Shown here piece after piece: positions 44,031 to 55,149 of a stretch of DNA of 64,000 nt. This DNA is from Muscardinus avellanarius (taxonomy: Eukaryota; Chordata; Mammalia; Rodentia; Gliridae), in NCBI GenBank assembly GCA_963383645.1, contig OY726559.1, positions 119,249,405 to 119,313,404 on the forward strand, given 5' to 3'. The stretch's first letter is position 1; every line of letters starts with the position of its first letter. The notes under the pieces are model-generated. The model saw only the letters and a list, made by a program, of their open reading frames with translations, was not told the DNA's origin and ran no database searches. Made by a program: the position numbers and the translations under genes.

Positions 44031-44840
44031 AAAGTCTCTCATTTGTTCTAGAACCTATTGGCAGCTTTTCATCCCACTCTCTGAGTGTTTGCGCACCTCT
44101 CTCACCTCTGACAGCTTTGTGTTTAGGTTTCAGGTTGCTGGGTGTCACTGTTAATCAGTTCCATGTAAATTCAGGGTTCTGTGTTTTTCCATCTTGTGCT
44201 CCACACAACCTGGGGCCCCGACACTCTCTGCCCAGGGCTCAGATGCTCTGTTCTGCAGTTGTGTTTCCCTACCTGCACATGTTAAGGGCATCCAGTGTAG
44301 TGGAGCAACCCCCTGTGACCCTGTGCAGGGAGTGCACCTTGAGCACCTTTCCTGTGTCTCTGGAGTTTCTAAAAAGAATAGCTCAACAGATCTTGTGGAT
44401 GCTCTCATAAGTCTTCCAATGAGTACTGAGTAATGCAAGCATTTACCTGGCTGTCCTGCCTGGTGTCTGGAAGGCTGGCTGTACCACTGCGAGTGCCACC
44501 TTGTGTGAGTGCACGGGCTTTTGAACCTTTTTTTTCCTGCATCCCTGAAGTATGGAGCCTGTCGCTTAAGATGTTGAAATTCTGAGGTCATATTCAAGTT
44601 CTTAGATTATTTTTTCTGGACTTCTTAAGGCTGCCACACTGCTGTTGGCCAGAGCCACACTCACCATTTGGAGTGGCAGCCTGAGATGATTTGGTGCACA
44701 TTGGTCTGGATCTCAGGAGGTGTGGTGAGCTTTTCTACCACTGGCAAGATGGTGCCGCCATGGCACCCTTGGCCATGGGGCAGGTGAGATTACTTTCTAG
44801 TGTTGAGCTCTGCTCTGGATCCCTGGAGAGCTAGATGGAC

Positions 44841-46550
44841 ATGACTCTGATGTCCCTGCTGCCACAGCTGCTCCCTTAGGTTAACAGGAAAACAGACTTA
44901 ACAAAGGGACTAGAAAACTGTCCTCTCCTTCCTAGACTGAGATGTTATTACATATTCACATTTTACATTCAGTGTCTCTTTTCCTATAAGATGGCAAAGA
45001 GCATTCTCTTTTTCTTTTTTTAATTGTTGCAGATCATGTGACTAGGTGCGTGGGCCTGTCCCTGCAGAGGGATTTTCTAGAACCTGGCCATATGGTGTAC
45101 AGGGACTGGGCAGCTCAACTGTAAGCTGGAATCTCAGAGGCTCCTCCATACAAGTACATCCCCTTGCTCATCCTCTGAAATGTCCCCCACCATGATTCTG
45201 GTTTCAGGCTTCAGGCTTCTGGCTTCAGGCTTCTGGCTTCTGACTTGCTGCAAGACTTTCACTCCTGCCTCATGCCATCGGGAGGGGTTAATACTCTTTC
45301 TGAATCAGTTTAATTTTCACCTGCAGATGAAATCCTTAAGGGCTCTGCACTACACTCCAGCCTTGTTACTCTTGCCTCCAGGAGCCACACAAGAAGCAAA
45401 GCCACCAGAAGTCCCTACATAGGAGGGAGGGAGGGTCCATCCCCTTTCGCTCAGTTGCCCATCTGCTCAGGAGCCTCTGAGCCCCATCCCTCCAAGCCTG
45501 ATGGAAGTCTGCAGAACTGGCCATAGACACATCCTGCGATAGCATGCAGAATAGGCAGAAGGACTTGCATTCAGTGTTGACTACCATCAGCAGAGGTCAC
45601 TGGCCCAGCACTGAGTAAAACACATGCGAGACTGCATAGGAGACTGAGACACTGCCTCTTAACAGCCTTGGTAACACTGTACCTGCCACAGCATGGTTCT
45701 CACCTTAGCAGCCAGCTGTTCTCAGATGGTCAACTCGGGAAGTTGGACTGCTCCTACCAAGGGTGTGTGTGGTCCCAACACTGGAGCTCCTCAGGAAGGT
45801 CTAGACGCACATACTGTGCAGCATTCCCCTGCTGGACAATACAGAGGCTGGGAAAGACCACTCAGAGAGCCACACAAACCCAGGCTAGCTCCACCAGGCA
45901 CAGCCATGCTGGCCTTCAGCCAGCACCGTCATGCCTGTGCTCTTCATGTCCATGTGTGAGCATGGTGAGTAGCTCAGGGCCTCTCATCCTTAGCCTAGCA
46001 CATTCTGTATCTTTCTTGCATGTTCTCCAGTGTGTACTGACCCCTTTAAATATGCTGTCCTGTTTTGTCATATTTCTTCCTTCAAAAGTACTGAGAACTG
46101 ATGGCCACCATAGCCTATAGCAAACCATGCATACAGCAGCCGGTGCTTGTTTATAATTGACACTGGCCAGACCCCAGCTGTACTGAAGCTGCATCTGCAT
46201 CTACACAGTGCTCACATGATGTTGGTATGGGTGTATAAATATGTGACAGAGATTATATTTACATTGTTGAAGCCTAGGTTAAGTCCACCCTGACTTGTGG
46301 ACAGGGTGGGTAAGAGGAAAGAAGCAGTCTTCTGGGTGGGTATGAAAGCAAGATGTATACAAATAAATGGTTCTGTTTGTCTTCCTTGTTTCCCTTTTCT
46401 ACACCAGTCCCTGGAACAAGTATATGAGAATAAGAAAAGTCAAACTGTCATTACTCATATATTTGCTTCTGACATTTACATTCAAGTGATTACTATTTAT
46501 ATCTGTATTATTCTGTACAAACCCTCAGTCTAAAATGTGAGAAGAGCTTC
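44841..46550. other. unrecognised single-copy-like sequence
   Basis: About 1.7 kb with moderate GC, including a short GGCTTCAGGCTTCT-type direct repeat at 45205-45242. A 150-codon plus frame (45668-46120) and overlapping minus frames lack recognisable features. Confidence 0.35.
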
Positions 46551-46554
46551 TTAA

Positions 46555-47112
46555 ACTCGGTGTGACTTGCAACTAAAAATTGCAGGACCTACTTCCTGGG
46601 CCACAGTACCAATAGTTTTGTTGCTCGGGGATCCCAGAACCAGTGTCTTTCTAATTGGAACACCAGATGATTCTCTTGCAGGTTGGCTGCAGACCACAGT
46701 CTATAAAAACATTTTTCAATATCATTGGATCTGGCAATACATAAATTCATTGGCAATTGTGAATTAATCACAAAAAGTAAAAAAAAAAAATCAGATGCTT
46801 TCTCTAACAAAAGAAAGCTAGGGAGAAAAAAAGGTCATAGAGGAATTTTGGACTAAGATCGAGAATCCATAGATGAGCAAATGAAATTACCTAAGAGAGA
46901 AATAGGAGGGGGAAAGAGAGAAATTCCCTAAGGTACATGATATACATTAATAAACATATTAATCAGTAAGCTAAAAATAAGAAGGTAGGGGGAGAGAATG
47001 GGGTGGGAATTGGGGAAGAACTCAATAAGTGATGTATACATGTATGCTTCAATCATCTTGTACCCCATAAAGATGTTTGACTAAAATGCACCAATAAAAA
47101 GTTAAAAATAAA
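46555..47112 (+). mobile_element. L1 3'UTR preceded by unrecognised segment
   Basis: 46.79-47.11 kb is an L1 3'UTR (TCAGATGCTTTCTCTAAC, GGGGGAGAGAATGGGGTGGG, ACATGTATGCTTCAATCATC, A-rich end). The ~200 bp before it do not look like ORF2 and contain GATCCCAGAACCAGTGTC and a poly-A run just before the 3'UTR. Possibly another composite or 5'-rearranged insertion. Confidence 0.65.
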
Positions 47113-47127
47113 ACTATTATTGTGTGT

Positions 47128-47190
47128 ATATGTGTTTAGGGGGATTAAACAGGGTGTTCTATCACTGAGCTATACACTCAGCCCTTTTTT
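47128..47190 (-). repeat. SINE ID-part fragment
   Basis: GGGGGATTAAACAGGGTGTT, CACTGAGCTATACACTCAGC in reverse. Confidence 0.65.
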
Positions 47191-47267
47191 TTTTTTAAAC
47201 AAGGATGAAGATGAGATTCAGAGTTAGACCTCTCATGAGTTCAACCTGAAATATTGTGCATGCCCTT

Positions 47268-47271
<4 letters not shown>

Positions 47272-47316
<45 letters not shown>
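47272..47316. repeat. (CA)n microsatellite
   Basis: About 22 uninterrupted CA units. Confidence 0.95.
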
Positions 47317-47317
<1 letters not shown>

Positions 47318-47319
47318 TT

Positions 47320-47760
47320 CTTATAATGATAAATATTAGCCATACAGCCTTTCAGAATAACAAACAAAACACAAAACACCTACATACACAAAAATGGAGA
47401 TAGAACTTTAATAAGTATAATGCACTAAATATGACAAATATAGCCTGAGAGATATAGGAAGCTGATAATAAAATACAAATGTTTTATACTCTTATGTACC
47501 AAATTGATCATGGAAATCAATCATTATAAGAAGGAATTTTTAAAACCCATGAGTCCATAGGAATAAAAATATTTTAATAAAATATTAATTAGAATTAAAA
47601 AGTAATTATGGACAATGAATGCCCCCTTTTTACAACATAAACAACATGTATGAAGCAAACACATTACACTGCAAGAACTGGAGAATTTCCAGGGTAAGCA
47701 TAAAGATAATTATTTATACTGGTAGGGATAAATGAATGGCGAACATTTTTAAAGAAAGAG
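47320..47760. other. no recognised feature
   Basis: AT-rich; nothing supported. Confidence 0.35.
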
Positions 47761-47765
47761 TTTGA

Positions 47766-48017
47766 TCAAGTAAAAAAAGCTACTTCTTCCGATACAGCTT
47801 TCACCAGATGATGGAGTCTATAATATCTTAGTTCCTGCAGTTTGGGGTTGAGAGAGGGAAAGAAAAAAATGAGATTCTTAGTCAGGTCCTGGTGAGAGCT
47901 GCCACTTGAGATGCTGCTCAGTGGTGACAGGCCAGCACCACCTGAACTCCTGTGGGAGGATGAGCTAAAAGGCCTGGCTGGCCAATGGGAAAGGTGACAT
48001 CTACGAGTGAGAGGCAA
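47766..48017 (-). other. exon-like Ser-rich open frame (candidate gene X, 3' part)
   Basis: Minus-strand frame of 83 codons reading HWPARPFSSSSHRSSGG, then AGLSPLSSISSGSSHQDL. Ser/Gly/Pro-rich and protein-like, though low-complexity. On the same strand as the two better-supported exon-like segments at 52.4 and 54.5 kb and downstream of them, so it could be a terminal exon of the same locus. No polyadenylation signal established. Confidence 0.25.
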
Positions 48018-48224
48018 ACCTCCTGAACTTATAGTTCATGATCTGCTCCGAGATACAGGGCCCTGCACTGTCCCACCCTGAAGCTGTGACATCAGCCACT
48101 TTCCTGTTGATCCATTTATTTTGATGAAAGTGAGGGATATATATGAAAATATAACACATGACATGCATGATATATAACATATGTATAACCCATATATAAT
48201 ACACAAACACACACTCACATACAC

Positions 48225-48345
48225 TTCACTGATGCACTGTAGTCTCACATCATAACATAGTTCAGAGTGTCAGGGACATACATGAACACAACACTTGGTG
48301 AACTTCCCCTTGGTGCTCTTCCCATTCTCCACCAGTCCTCATACG
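48225..48345 (-). mobile_element. L1 3'UTR fragment, diverged
   Basis: GATGCACTGTAGTCTCACAT, GGGACATACATGAACACAAC, then CCCATTCTCCACC. A weak but ordered match to the reverse L1 3' end. Confidence 0.5.
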
Positions 48346-48734
48346 TGATACTGAGATGGGCTTTGTTAATTTCACATATATACATAATATCAATGGAAGT
48401 GTTTCCTTCATTAATTTTTTCCTACAACCCCCCCACTATACCTACTCCATCTATTCACTGAGGTTTCTCCTCTATGGTCTAAAGTTCCTCTTAAAAGCCC
48501 ACCAAGTGCTCTGTACATTTACATCACTACCAACATAATTAGGAGGCAAGGCTAGAATGTACCAATAAAAGAATAACAAAAAGTAAAAGCAAAAATATAA
48601 TAAAGACCCTCTTATACACTAGTCACTTCTTAGCTTCCAAATATTAAAGAAAACACAAGACCCTCATCTTCTGTGACTGGTATTCAATTAAGGGCTTTTC
48701 CTGCTTCTCAGTAAGAGATATGCTTCCCATCAGT

Positions 48735-48875
48735 GTTGCACATCCAGAGACTGAGAACACTCTCAGCAACTTAATGAGACTCTCAACAACCTACCAAGAC
48801 ACTACATCAAGTACAAAAACTAAAGGGATCAGGGCATAGCTCAAAAGTAGAACTTCTCTGTCTTCAATCAGAAAG
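48735..48875 (+). repeat. old B1-ID SINE fragment
   Basis: CACTCTCAGCAACTTAATGA, GATCAGGGCATAGCTCAAAA. Confidence 0.65.
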
Positions 48876-49084
48876 AGGAAGAAAAGGAAAGAATTGACTG
48901 CTTATAGCAAGTAGAGGACCCGTTGCAGAAACAGCCCCTCTAGGGACAGGATGCCCAGGCTCTGGTGGGAGTGGGTGGGCAATGGGAAGCACCCTGCAGG
49001 GAGCCAGCAGGGACCTCAGACAACACCCAAGCCCAGTTCCACCTTTTACAAAGGAGGAGACAGGGATGTCACAGGTTGGTTAAG

Positions 49085-49165
49085 AAAAGGGAAAGGGCTG
49101 AGAGAATAACTCAGAGGAAGAGTGCACCTAGGTTCAATCCCCAGTACATAAAAAATAAACAGGAA
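49085..49165 (+). repeat. SINE ID part
   Basis: GGGCTGAGAGAATAACTCAG, TAGGTTCAATCCCCAGTACA. Confidence 0.75.
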
Positions 49166-49169
49166 TAAG

Positions 49170-49570
49170 GGTAGAAAGAAAGATTACATTCCAAATGTGT
49201 AATGGAACGAGGATTTTGTTTTTGTATACTGAACTTTAATATAGTTATAACATTTTATTTTATCTTTAATACAAAACAGTTTGTCCCCAAGTGCTTCAAG
49301 TAAAGAGGCTGCTGGCCTAATCTGTTTACCACCTAAATGGAGAGGGTTTTTTTTTAATCTTTTTCTGATATACATACTTTCTTTTTGAGAAGGGAATATA
49401 AATTTTATCAATAACTGATGGAGGCATAGCTTTCTTTATAAAGTGAACCACATTTCTGGGGCAATTCCATGTTGATAATCTGAGGTCACAGTAGATAATG
49501 TTTCTTTTCATTTTAAGCTGTATGCTATATAAGTGAGGATCTCAAGCATGCCTTCAAGGCATTCATTTTT
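49170..49570. other. no recognised feature
   Basis: AT-rich; nothing supported. Confidence 0.3.
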
Positions 49571-49574
49571 TTTT

Positions 49575-51950
49575 CTTCTAAATTTATTTATTTTTAAAAA
49601 ATTTTTATTGAATATAAATGATATACATTTAAACTATACTTGATGACCTCTCGCCCCTCCTGCCCCTGATTTCCCTTGCCCCCTCCCAGCAATGATTGTC
49701 CTTGGTAACCATGCCATATTCATAATTTTACACATATTCAGATGTGGACTCTCATTAATCAAGTTCAGCCTTCCTCCTCCTCTATCTTTCCATTCAAGCT
49801 TTGCTGTAATTTCCCCTCCATTATCTGGAGTACCACTGGTATCCTCTAGGTTCCCTAGTTTGGGCATATTAGAGGAAACATATGTACTTTCTGTTTCTGT
49901 GCGTGGCTGGTCTCACTTAACATAATGCTCTCGAGGACTTTCCACCTTTTTGCAAATGGTTTGATTTTATTCTTCTTTATGGCTGAGTAGAATTCCATTG
50001 TGTGTATTCCCAGAGTTTTGCAATCCATTCATCAGTTGATGGAGACCTGGGTTGGTTCCATATTCTGGCTATTACAAATTGTGCTGCTATGAACATAGGT
50101 ATGCATATATTGCTATAGTTCCCTAATTTCAACCCTTTTTGGAAAAATACCCAGGAGTGGTAGAGCTGGATCGTATGGTGGATCTATTCCTAGCTTTCTT
50201 AGGAATCTCCACTCAGATCTCCATAGTGGCTGAACTAGTTTGCACTCCCACCAACATTGTAAAAGAGTTCCTGTTTCCCCACATCCTCACCAGCATTTGT
50301 TGTTATTTGATTTCTTTATGCTTGCCACTCTAACTGGGGTTAGAATGGAATCTCAGTGTAGTTTTGATTTGCATCTCCCTGATGGCCAATGATGTAGAAC
50401 ATCTTTTCATGTATCTATTGGCCCTTTGTATCTCTTCTTTTGTGAAGTGTCTATTTAGTTCATTTGCCCATTTCTTGATTGGGTTGTTTGTTTTGCTACT
50501 GTAGAATCTTTTGATCTCTTTGTATATTCTGGATATTAGCCCCCTATCAGAATGGTGGCTGGTAAAGATCTTTTCCCATTCTGTAGGCTTCCTCTTTAGG
50601 TTATTGATAGTTTCCTTTGATGAGAAGAAACTTAAGTTTGATGCTATCCCACTTGTTAATTCTTGTTTTAATTTCTTGAGCTTTGGAGGTTTTGTTGAGA
50701 AAGTGACTGCCTGTGCCAATATGTTGTAGTGTCGAACCTATGCTCTCCTTTACTAACTGCACAGTCTCAGGTTTAATTTCTAAGTCTTTGACCCATTTTG
50801 ACTGGATTCCTGTGCATGGAGAGAGATATAGGGGTTTAGATTCATCTTTTTACAAATAGATAGCCAGTTCTCCCAGCACCAATTGTTGAAAGGCTGTCTT
50901 TTCTCCAGCGTATGCGTTTGGCTTCTTTGTCAAAGATTAATTAACTAAAGATGTGTGGGTTTGTTTCTGTATCTTCTATTTTAATCCACTGGTCAGTATA
51001 TCCGTTATTGTGCCAGTACCATGCTATTTTTACTACTATTGCTCTATAGTATAATTTGAAGTCTGGGATTGTGATGCCTCCTGCATGTTTCTTATTGCTG
51101 AGAATTGCTTTGGCTATTCTGGGTCTTTTCTTTCTCCATATATAAAGTTCATGATTGATTTTTCTAGGTCTCTGAAGAATGTTGCTGGTATTTTAATGGG
51201 AATTGAATCTATATATCAGTTTTGGCAGAATGGCCATTTTGATGATATTTATTCTGCCTATCCATGAGCACGGGAGATCTTTCCATTTTCCAAGGTCTTC
51301 TTCAATTTCTTTCTTTAATGTTTTATAATTTTTGTTGTAGAGGTCTTTTACATCTTGGGTTAGGTTTATTCCTAGGTATTTTATTGGTTTTGAGGTTATA
51401 GTGAATGGAGTTGTTTTCTTTGTTTCTTTCATTGTGGATTCATTGTTGGTGTAAAGAAAAGCTACCTATTTCTTTAGGTTGATTTTGTATCCTGTGATTG
51501 TGCTGAATTTTTCACTCAGCTCCAGAAGTCTTTTGGTTGAGTTCTTTGGGTCTTCCAGATAAAGGATCATGTCATCTATGAAGAAGGATAATTTTAATTC
51601 CTCTCTTCCTATGTGAATTCCTTTGATTTCCTTCTCTTTTCTTATTGACTATATTGAAAAGGAGTGGTGATAGTGGGCAACCTTTTCTTATTCCTGATTT
51701 TAGAGAAAATTCTTGCAGTTTTTTTCCATTCAATATAATATTGGCTTTGGATTTACAATATATTGACTTAATGATGTTGAACTACGTTCCTTCTATCCCA
51801 ATTTTCTGCAGTGTTTTTAACATAAATGGGTGTTGGGATTTTGTCAAATGCGTTTTCAGCATCTATTGCTATGATGATGATTTGTTCTTGGCATTGCTAT
51901 GTTCTTGGTATTGCTATGATGATGTGGTTTTTGTTTTGTTAGTGGCAGGA
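49575..51950 (-). mobile_element. L1, ORF2 3' half plus 3'UTR
   Basis: Minus-strand 5'-truncated L1. 3'UTR at about 49.58-49.95 kb (sense GAGGGGAAAT, A-rich end at 49.58). ORF2 runs upward to ~51.95 kb. In pieces the minus strand shows an [14 protein letters not shown] active-site stretch near 51.56-51.59 kb (first residues changed from FADD), [17 protein letters not shown] (51.2-51.27 kb) and a 129-codon open piece at 50330-50719 ([20 protein letters not shown]). Frameshifted and dead. Confidence 0.85.
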
Positions 51951-51959
51951 ACAGAGGTG

Positions 51960-52235
51960 ATTTACATCAGCTGTCGCAGAGAACAAATGGTGAAGAGAAA
52001 ACCTGGTAGAAGAATGAGCCACAAGCTTACCTAGTGTTAAAGAGTAAATGCACACAGGAGCCACGCATGCAGTGACCACTGTACCTGAGGCTGGAAGACC
52101 AGGGAGCCTGAAGCTATATACCACTTGTGCACTGGTCTCTTTCTTTTGAATATTCTGTTTCCCACCACTTGGGGCATCATTAGCATCATTACATCCTCCA
52201 ACTTCCTTACACAAATCCTCCCTGGAGACAGGATA
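51960..52235. other. no recognised feature
   Basis: Unique-looking sequence between an L1 5' break and an ID fragment. Confidence 0.3.
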
Positions 52236-52247
52236 GCCCCTCCCAAA

Positions 52248-52312
52248 CTGCAGGGGTGTAACTCAGAGGTCAAAGCCCCTGGGTTCCATTCCCAGACTTG
52301 CCAATAAAAAAA
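52248..52312 (+). repeat. SINE ID part
   Basis: TGCAGGGGTGTAACTCAGAG GTCAAAGCCCC, GGTTCCATTCCCAGACTTGC, A-run. Confidence 0.8.
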
Positions 52313-52401
52313 AAAATTCTGGTGGTGGTAATGGCATGTCTTGTGAGCTGGGAACCTTGGAGCATCTCAGTGTAATCAGGGACTCTCTGTGGACTCCTCA
52401 C

Positions 52402-52570
52402 CTGCATGGAGCTTGGGGTCTAGGTGCTCCATCAGCCTCTGCACCTCAGCCAGTTGCTCTTGTTGACTTTCAGGAACATCCGGGTTGAGAAGCTCCTCCA
52501 GATCCTGGATGAAGGAGGAAGTGGCATCTTTCCCTTCCTGTAACTTCTGTTGTAAATGCGGGAGTAGCTC
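52402..52570 (-). other. candidate coding exon (gene X), Leu/Glu-rich
   Basis: Minus strand, ~169 bp. Frame reads ELLPHLQQKLQEGKDATSSF, then IQDLEELLNPDVPESQ and AEVQRLMEHLDPKL, ending at CATGCAG|GTGAGG, a consensus splice donor (gt at 52400-52401). The acceptor is weak (ACCAG|GAG, poor pyrimidine tract) and two stops lie just upstream in frame, fitting an intron boundary. Helical, acidic composition. By eye the KD…LEELL.PD pattern recalls the NUT (NUTM) family, but I cannot confirm this. Could be a decayed duplicate. Confidence 0.45.
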
Positions 52571-52805
52571 CTGGTTTGTCTATGGATTACTTCATAGCAT
52601 TTTCTAAGGTAAACAGTGAAGGAGAAACAGTGGAATGGGGTCATGATGCATCGTAAAAAATCTGAGAAGGATTTCTCTGAATGGATTCCAGTGGAGTCCT
52701 TCCAACATTGTTCTCAGGAATGTTGATGGCACAAATCAAATCCATAAACATTTAGAAATCACCGGAATTATATTATAGGTAATTTAAAATATTAATGACA
52801 AGTGG

Positions 52806-53030
52806 TAGCTGGGTGTGATGGTGCATGCCTGTAATGTCAGTACTTATGATAATGAGACAGAATGAGGTGCAGGTTGGCGGTCGGCCTCTACCAACCTTCT
52901 TCGCAAACTAGTGAGACCCTGTTTTAAAAGAAAGAAAAAGATAGGGTTGGGTTGTGGTTTGGTGGAAGAATCGCCCTGAGTTAAATTCCCCAGTACCACA
53001 AAAAGAGAAAGAAAGAAAAAAAGAAAGAAA
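52806..53030 (+). repeat. old B1-ID SINE
   Basis: AGCTGGGTGTGATGGTGCAT, GTGAGACCCTGTTTTAAAAG, GGGTTGTGGTTTGGTGGAAG, CCCAGTACCACAAAAAG. GA-rich tail. Confidence 0.85.
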
Positions 53031-53870
53031 GAGTGGATTTCAATAGAGGAAAACTGAAACAGGAAAGCAACAAACTTTGGAAACATACTTTGTGGTTGGT
53101 TGGTTGGGTGAAATAGGTATGTGTATTCAGTAGATTTTTCTTGTTTCTTTGTTTTGGTCTGGTATCCACAGATAAAATCTTTGTGTCACACTAGTTACCA
53201 TTAACAGTCCTTAATTATCAGAGTTACCTGGGGGTCTTTTGCTGTGTGTATTTTCATCTTCACAATCTCTTTTGTTTTCTGCAAATATAATCAGGTCCAG
53301 TCTTACAACATCATTTTTGTTTGGAATGTAGCAAAAACAGGAATATAAATTCTTTCAGGATAAATGAGGATATTAAGTGGAACCAACAAGGGGCCTCAGA
53401 ATGTGTCCAGGAGTAGGAACTTATCTTGATTGTCTGAGCCATTGCATCCTGAGCTCCCGATGTGACAGATGATCAACACACCTCAACTCTTGGCACCAAA
53501 AGAGTCAAGCATATATTATTTTTTCCCAGATTTATTGGGAACCTGCCTTGTTGCCTGTTAGAACTTTGTTCTACAATCTGTTTTAACAGATACCTTTTTC
53601 ATTTTTGGTTTTGTTGAGAACAAATATTGAGATTAGATTTAGTTGGAATATACAAACTTTCACAAGGGAAGGAGTCCTGGGTGCTTCCTAGAGAACACAA
53701 TCCTTGGCCATTGATGGACACTGGGCACCATTGTGCTGTCCTTCCTTTAGAAAATTCCATAAAGGGCAATGGTAGTGTGGATGTGTTTGAATAGCCAGCA
53801 ATACTCATAAAGGACAAGACCATCAGGAGAGAACTGGGAACTCAGAGTGGAGAAATATGATATACAACCT
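53031..53870. other. no recognised feature
   Basis: AT-rich. A 74-codon minus frame (53599-53823) is unrecognised. Confidence 0.3.
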
Positions 53871-53884
53871 AAAAAAAAGAAAAG

Positions 53885-54034
53885 AAAATATATATATATA
53901 TGTATATATTATATATATAACATGTAAATACAAATATATTTTTGTACTTCAATTATTTAATATTACAAAAGTTAATATATAAATATATCCTATTCTTTAG
54001 ATATATATCAATTATATCCAAATATATATATATA

Positions 54035-54091
<57 letters not shown>
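53885..54091. repeat. (TA)n/(TATATG)n microsatellite region
   Basis: Discontinuous AT-dinucleotide runs, the longest at 54030-54091 (TGTG core flanked by TA repeats). Confidence 0.9.
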
Positions 54092-54094
<3 letters not shown>

Positions 54095-54514
54095 CTGCTG
54101 AACTTGGTTAACCTGACATGTTCAAGGAAATTTTTAAAGAAGTTACATGATAAAAGACAGTTGGAGGAGATATACAAAATGCCATCATAAAACGGTTCAT
54201 TAGACAATGATGTACATAGGTGGAGGGTCAGGAATTTTCAAGATACCTTCACTCTCCTAACCTTGGCTTGCTTTACTTACATACTCTGAATCTGCCAGTG
54301 AGTGTCAAGGAAAGAGGGTATTGCTTGGATCTAGAAAGAGTTTGAGCTGACTCTCCCACCTGACGTTAGGTTCTAGACTGTGGCTGAAACTCAAGTGTCT
54401 CTACAGGGCCTGCCTGCAGAGAGGTCTCTACCCACACAGAGTGCTGGGCTTAAGGAATGTGAAGGCCGCATGAGAATACAGGGAACCTTAGGATCTTCAT
54501 CATGGCATACATAC

Positions 54515-54681
54515 CAGCCATATCCAAAGCAGAGCAAGCCAAGTGCTCCTCACAAACAAAGTCTGGACTGAGGGTAGCCTGTATAGAATCAGACACATCA
54601 CGGCAACTGGAATTAACCCAATACATCTCATCCAGTGAGTTTGCCAACTCTTCATCCAGTTCTTTATCTTCTGCCAGATCC
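54515..54681 (-). other. candidate coding exon (gene X), acidic
   Basis: Minus strand, 167 bp with both splice sites close to consensus: acceptor CTCCCTTTTTACCTGGCTCATAG| with a pyrimidine tract, donor GGCTG|GTATGT (gt at 54513-54514). Open frame reads DLAEDKELDEELANSLDEMY, then WVNSSCRDVSDSIQATLSPD and CEEHLACSALDMA. No stop. Protein-like and acidic. Same strand as the 52.4-kb exon but the phases do not join directly, so another exon or a different locus would be needed. Family not identified; a NUT-like gene is only a guess. Confidence 0.5.
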
Positions 54682-55149
54682 CTATGAGCCAGGTAAAAAG
54701 GGAGACCACAGTGTTACAGAGTGCAAGACTGGCTTTCTCAAAGTATCTCCTGGTCCTCATTGAAAGCCTCATGGAGAGGCCACACAACTGTCACTCTCTG
54801 AGATGAAATACTCTGAAGGTGTCTTTAAGAGGAAAATGATTAGCATTGAGGGTCCATATATGAAAAAGTGAAAATCACCAGATAAACAACACAATTATAT
54901 ACCTCAATGCCCTAACAAAACAGGAACATGATGGATACACCCTACCTATTCACTACAATGGTCATGGAAATCATGGTCTACTTCACTGGATGAATTAAAA
55001 AGAATCCATGTAGGAAGCCACTTCAATTCTAAAATCTTTATCTTAGGAAATGCACTACAGAAACAGAAAAGATACAGATAAGAAAATAGGAACAGCAATG
55101 GGCGCAGAAGGCTGAGTCTACTCAATGCCATTGGACTTTTCACTTACAA

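Larger units (their letters stand above)
39651..44840 (-). mobile_element. L1, older subfamily, 5'UTR and ORF1 start (carries nested elements)
   Basis: Minus-strand L1. The 5'UTR spans about 44.84-42.90 kb plus 40.1-39.9 kb; ORF1 starts at 39904. It is homologous to the plus-strand L1 at 31.74 kb. Interrupted by the chimeric copy B (40115-42898) and young SINEs at 43.1, 43.45 and 43.84 kb. Ends in ORF1 after ~80 codons at the SINE at 39.42-39.65 kb. Nothing of ORF2 remains. Confidence 0.8.

Noticed and set aside
53942..54207. Frames of 82-84 codons rich in Tyr/Ile
   Set aside because: Translation of the (TA)n microsatellite.
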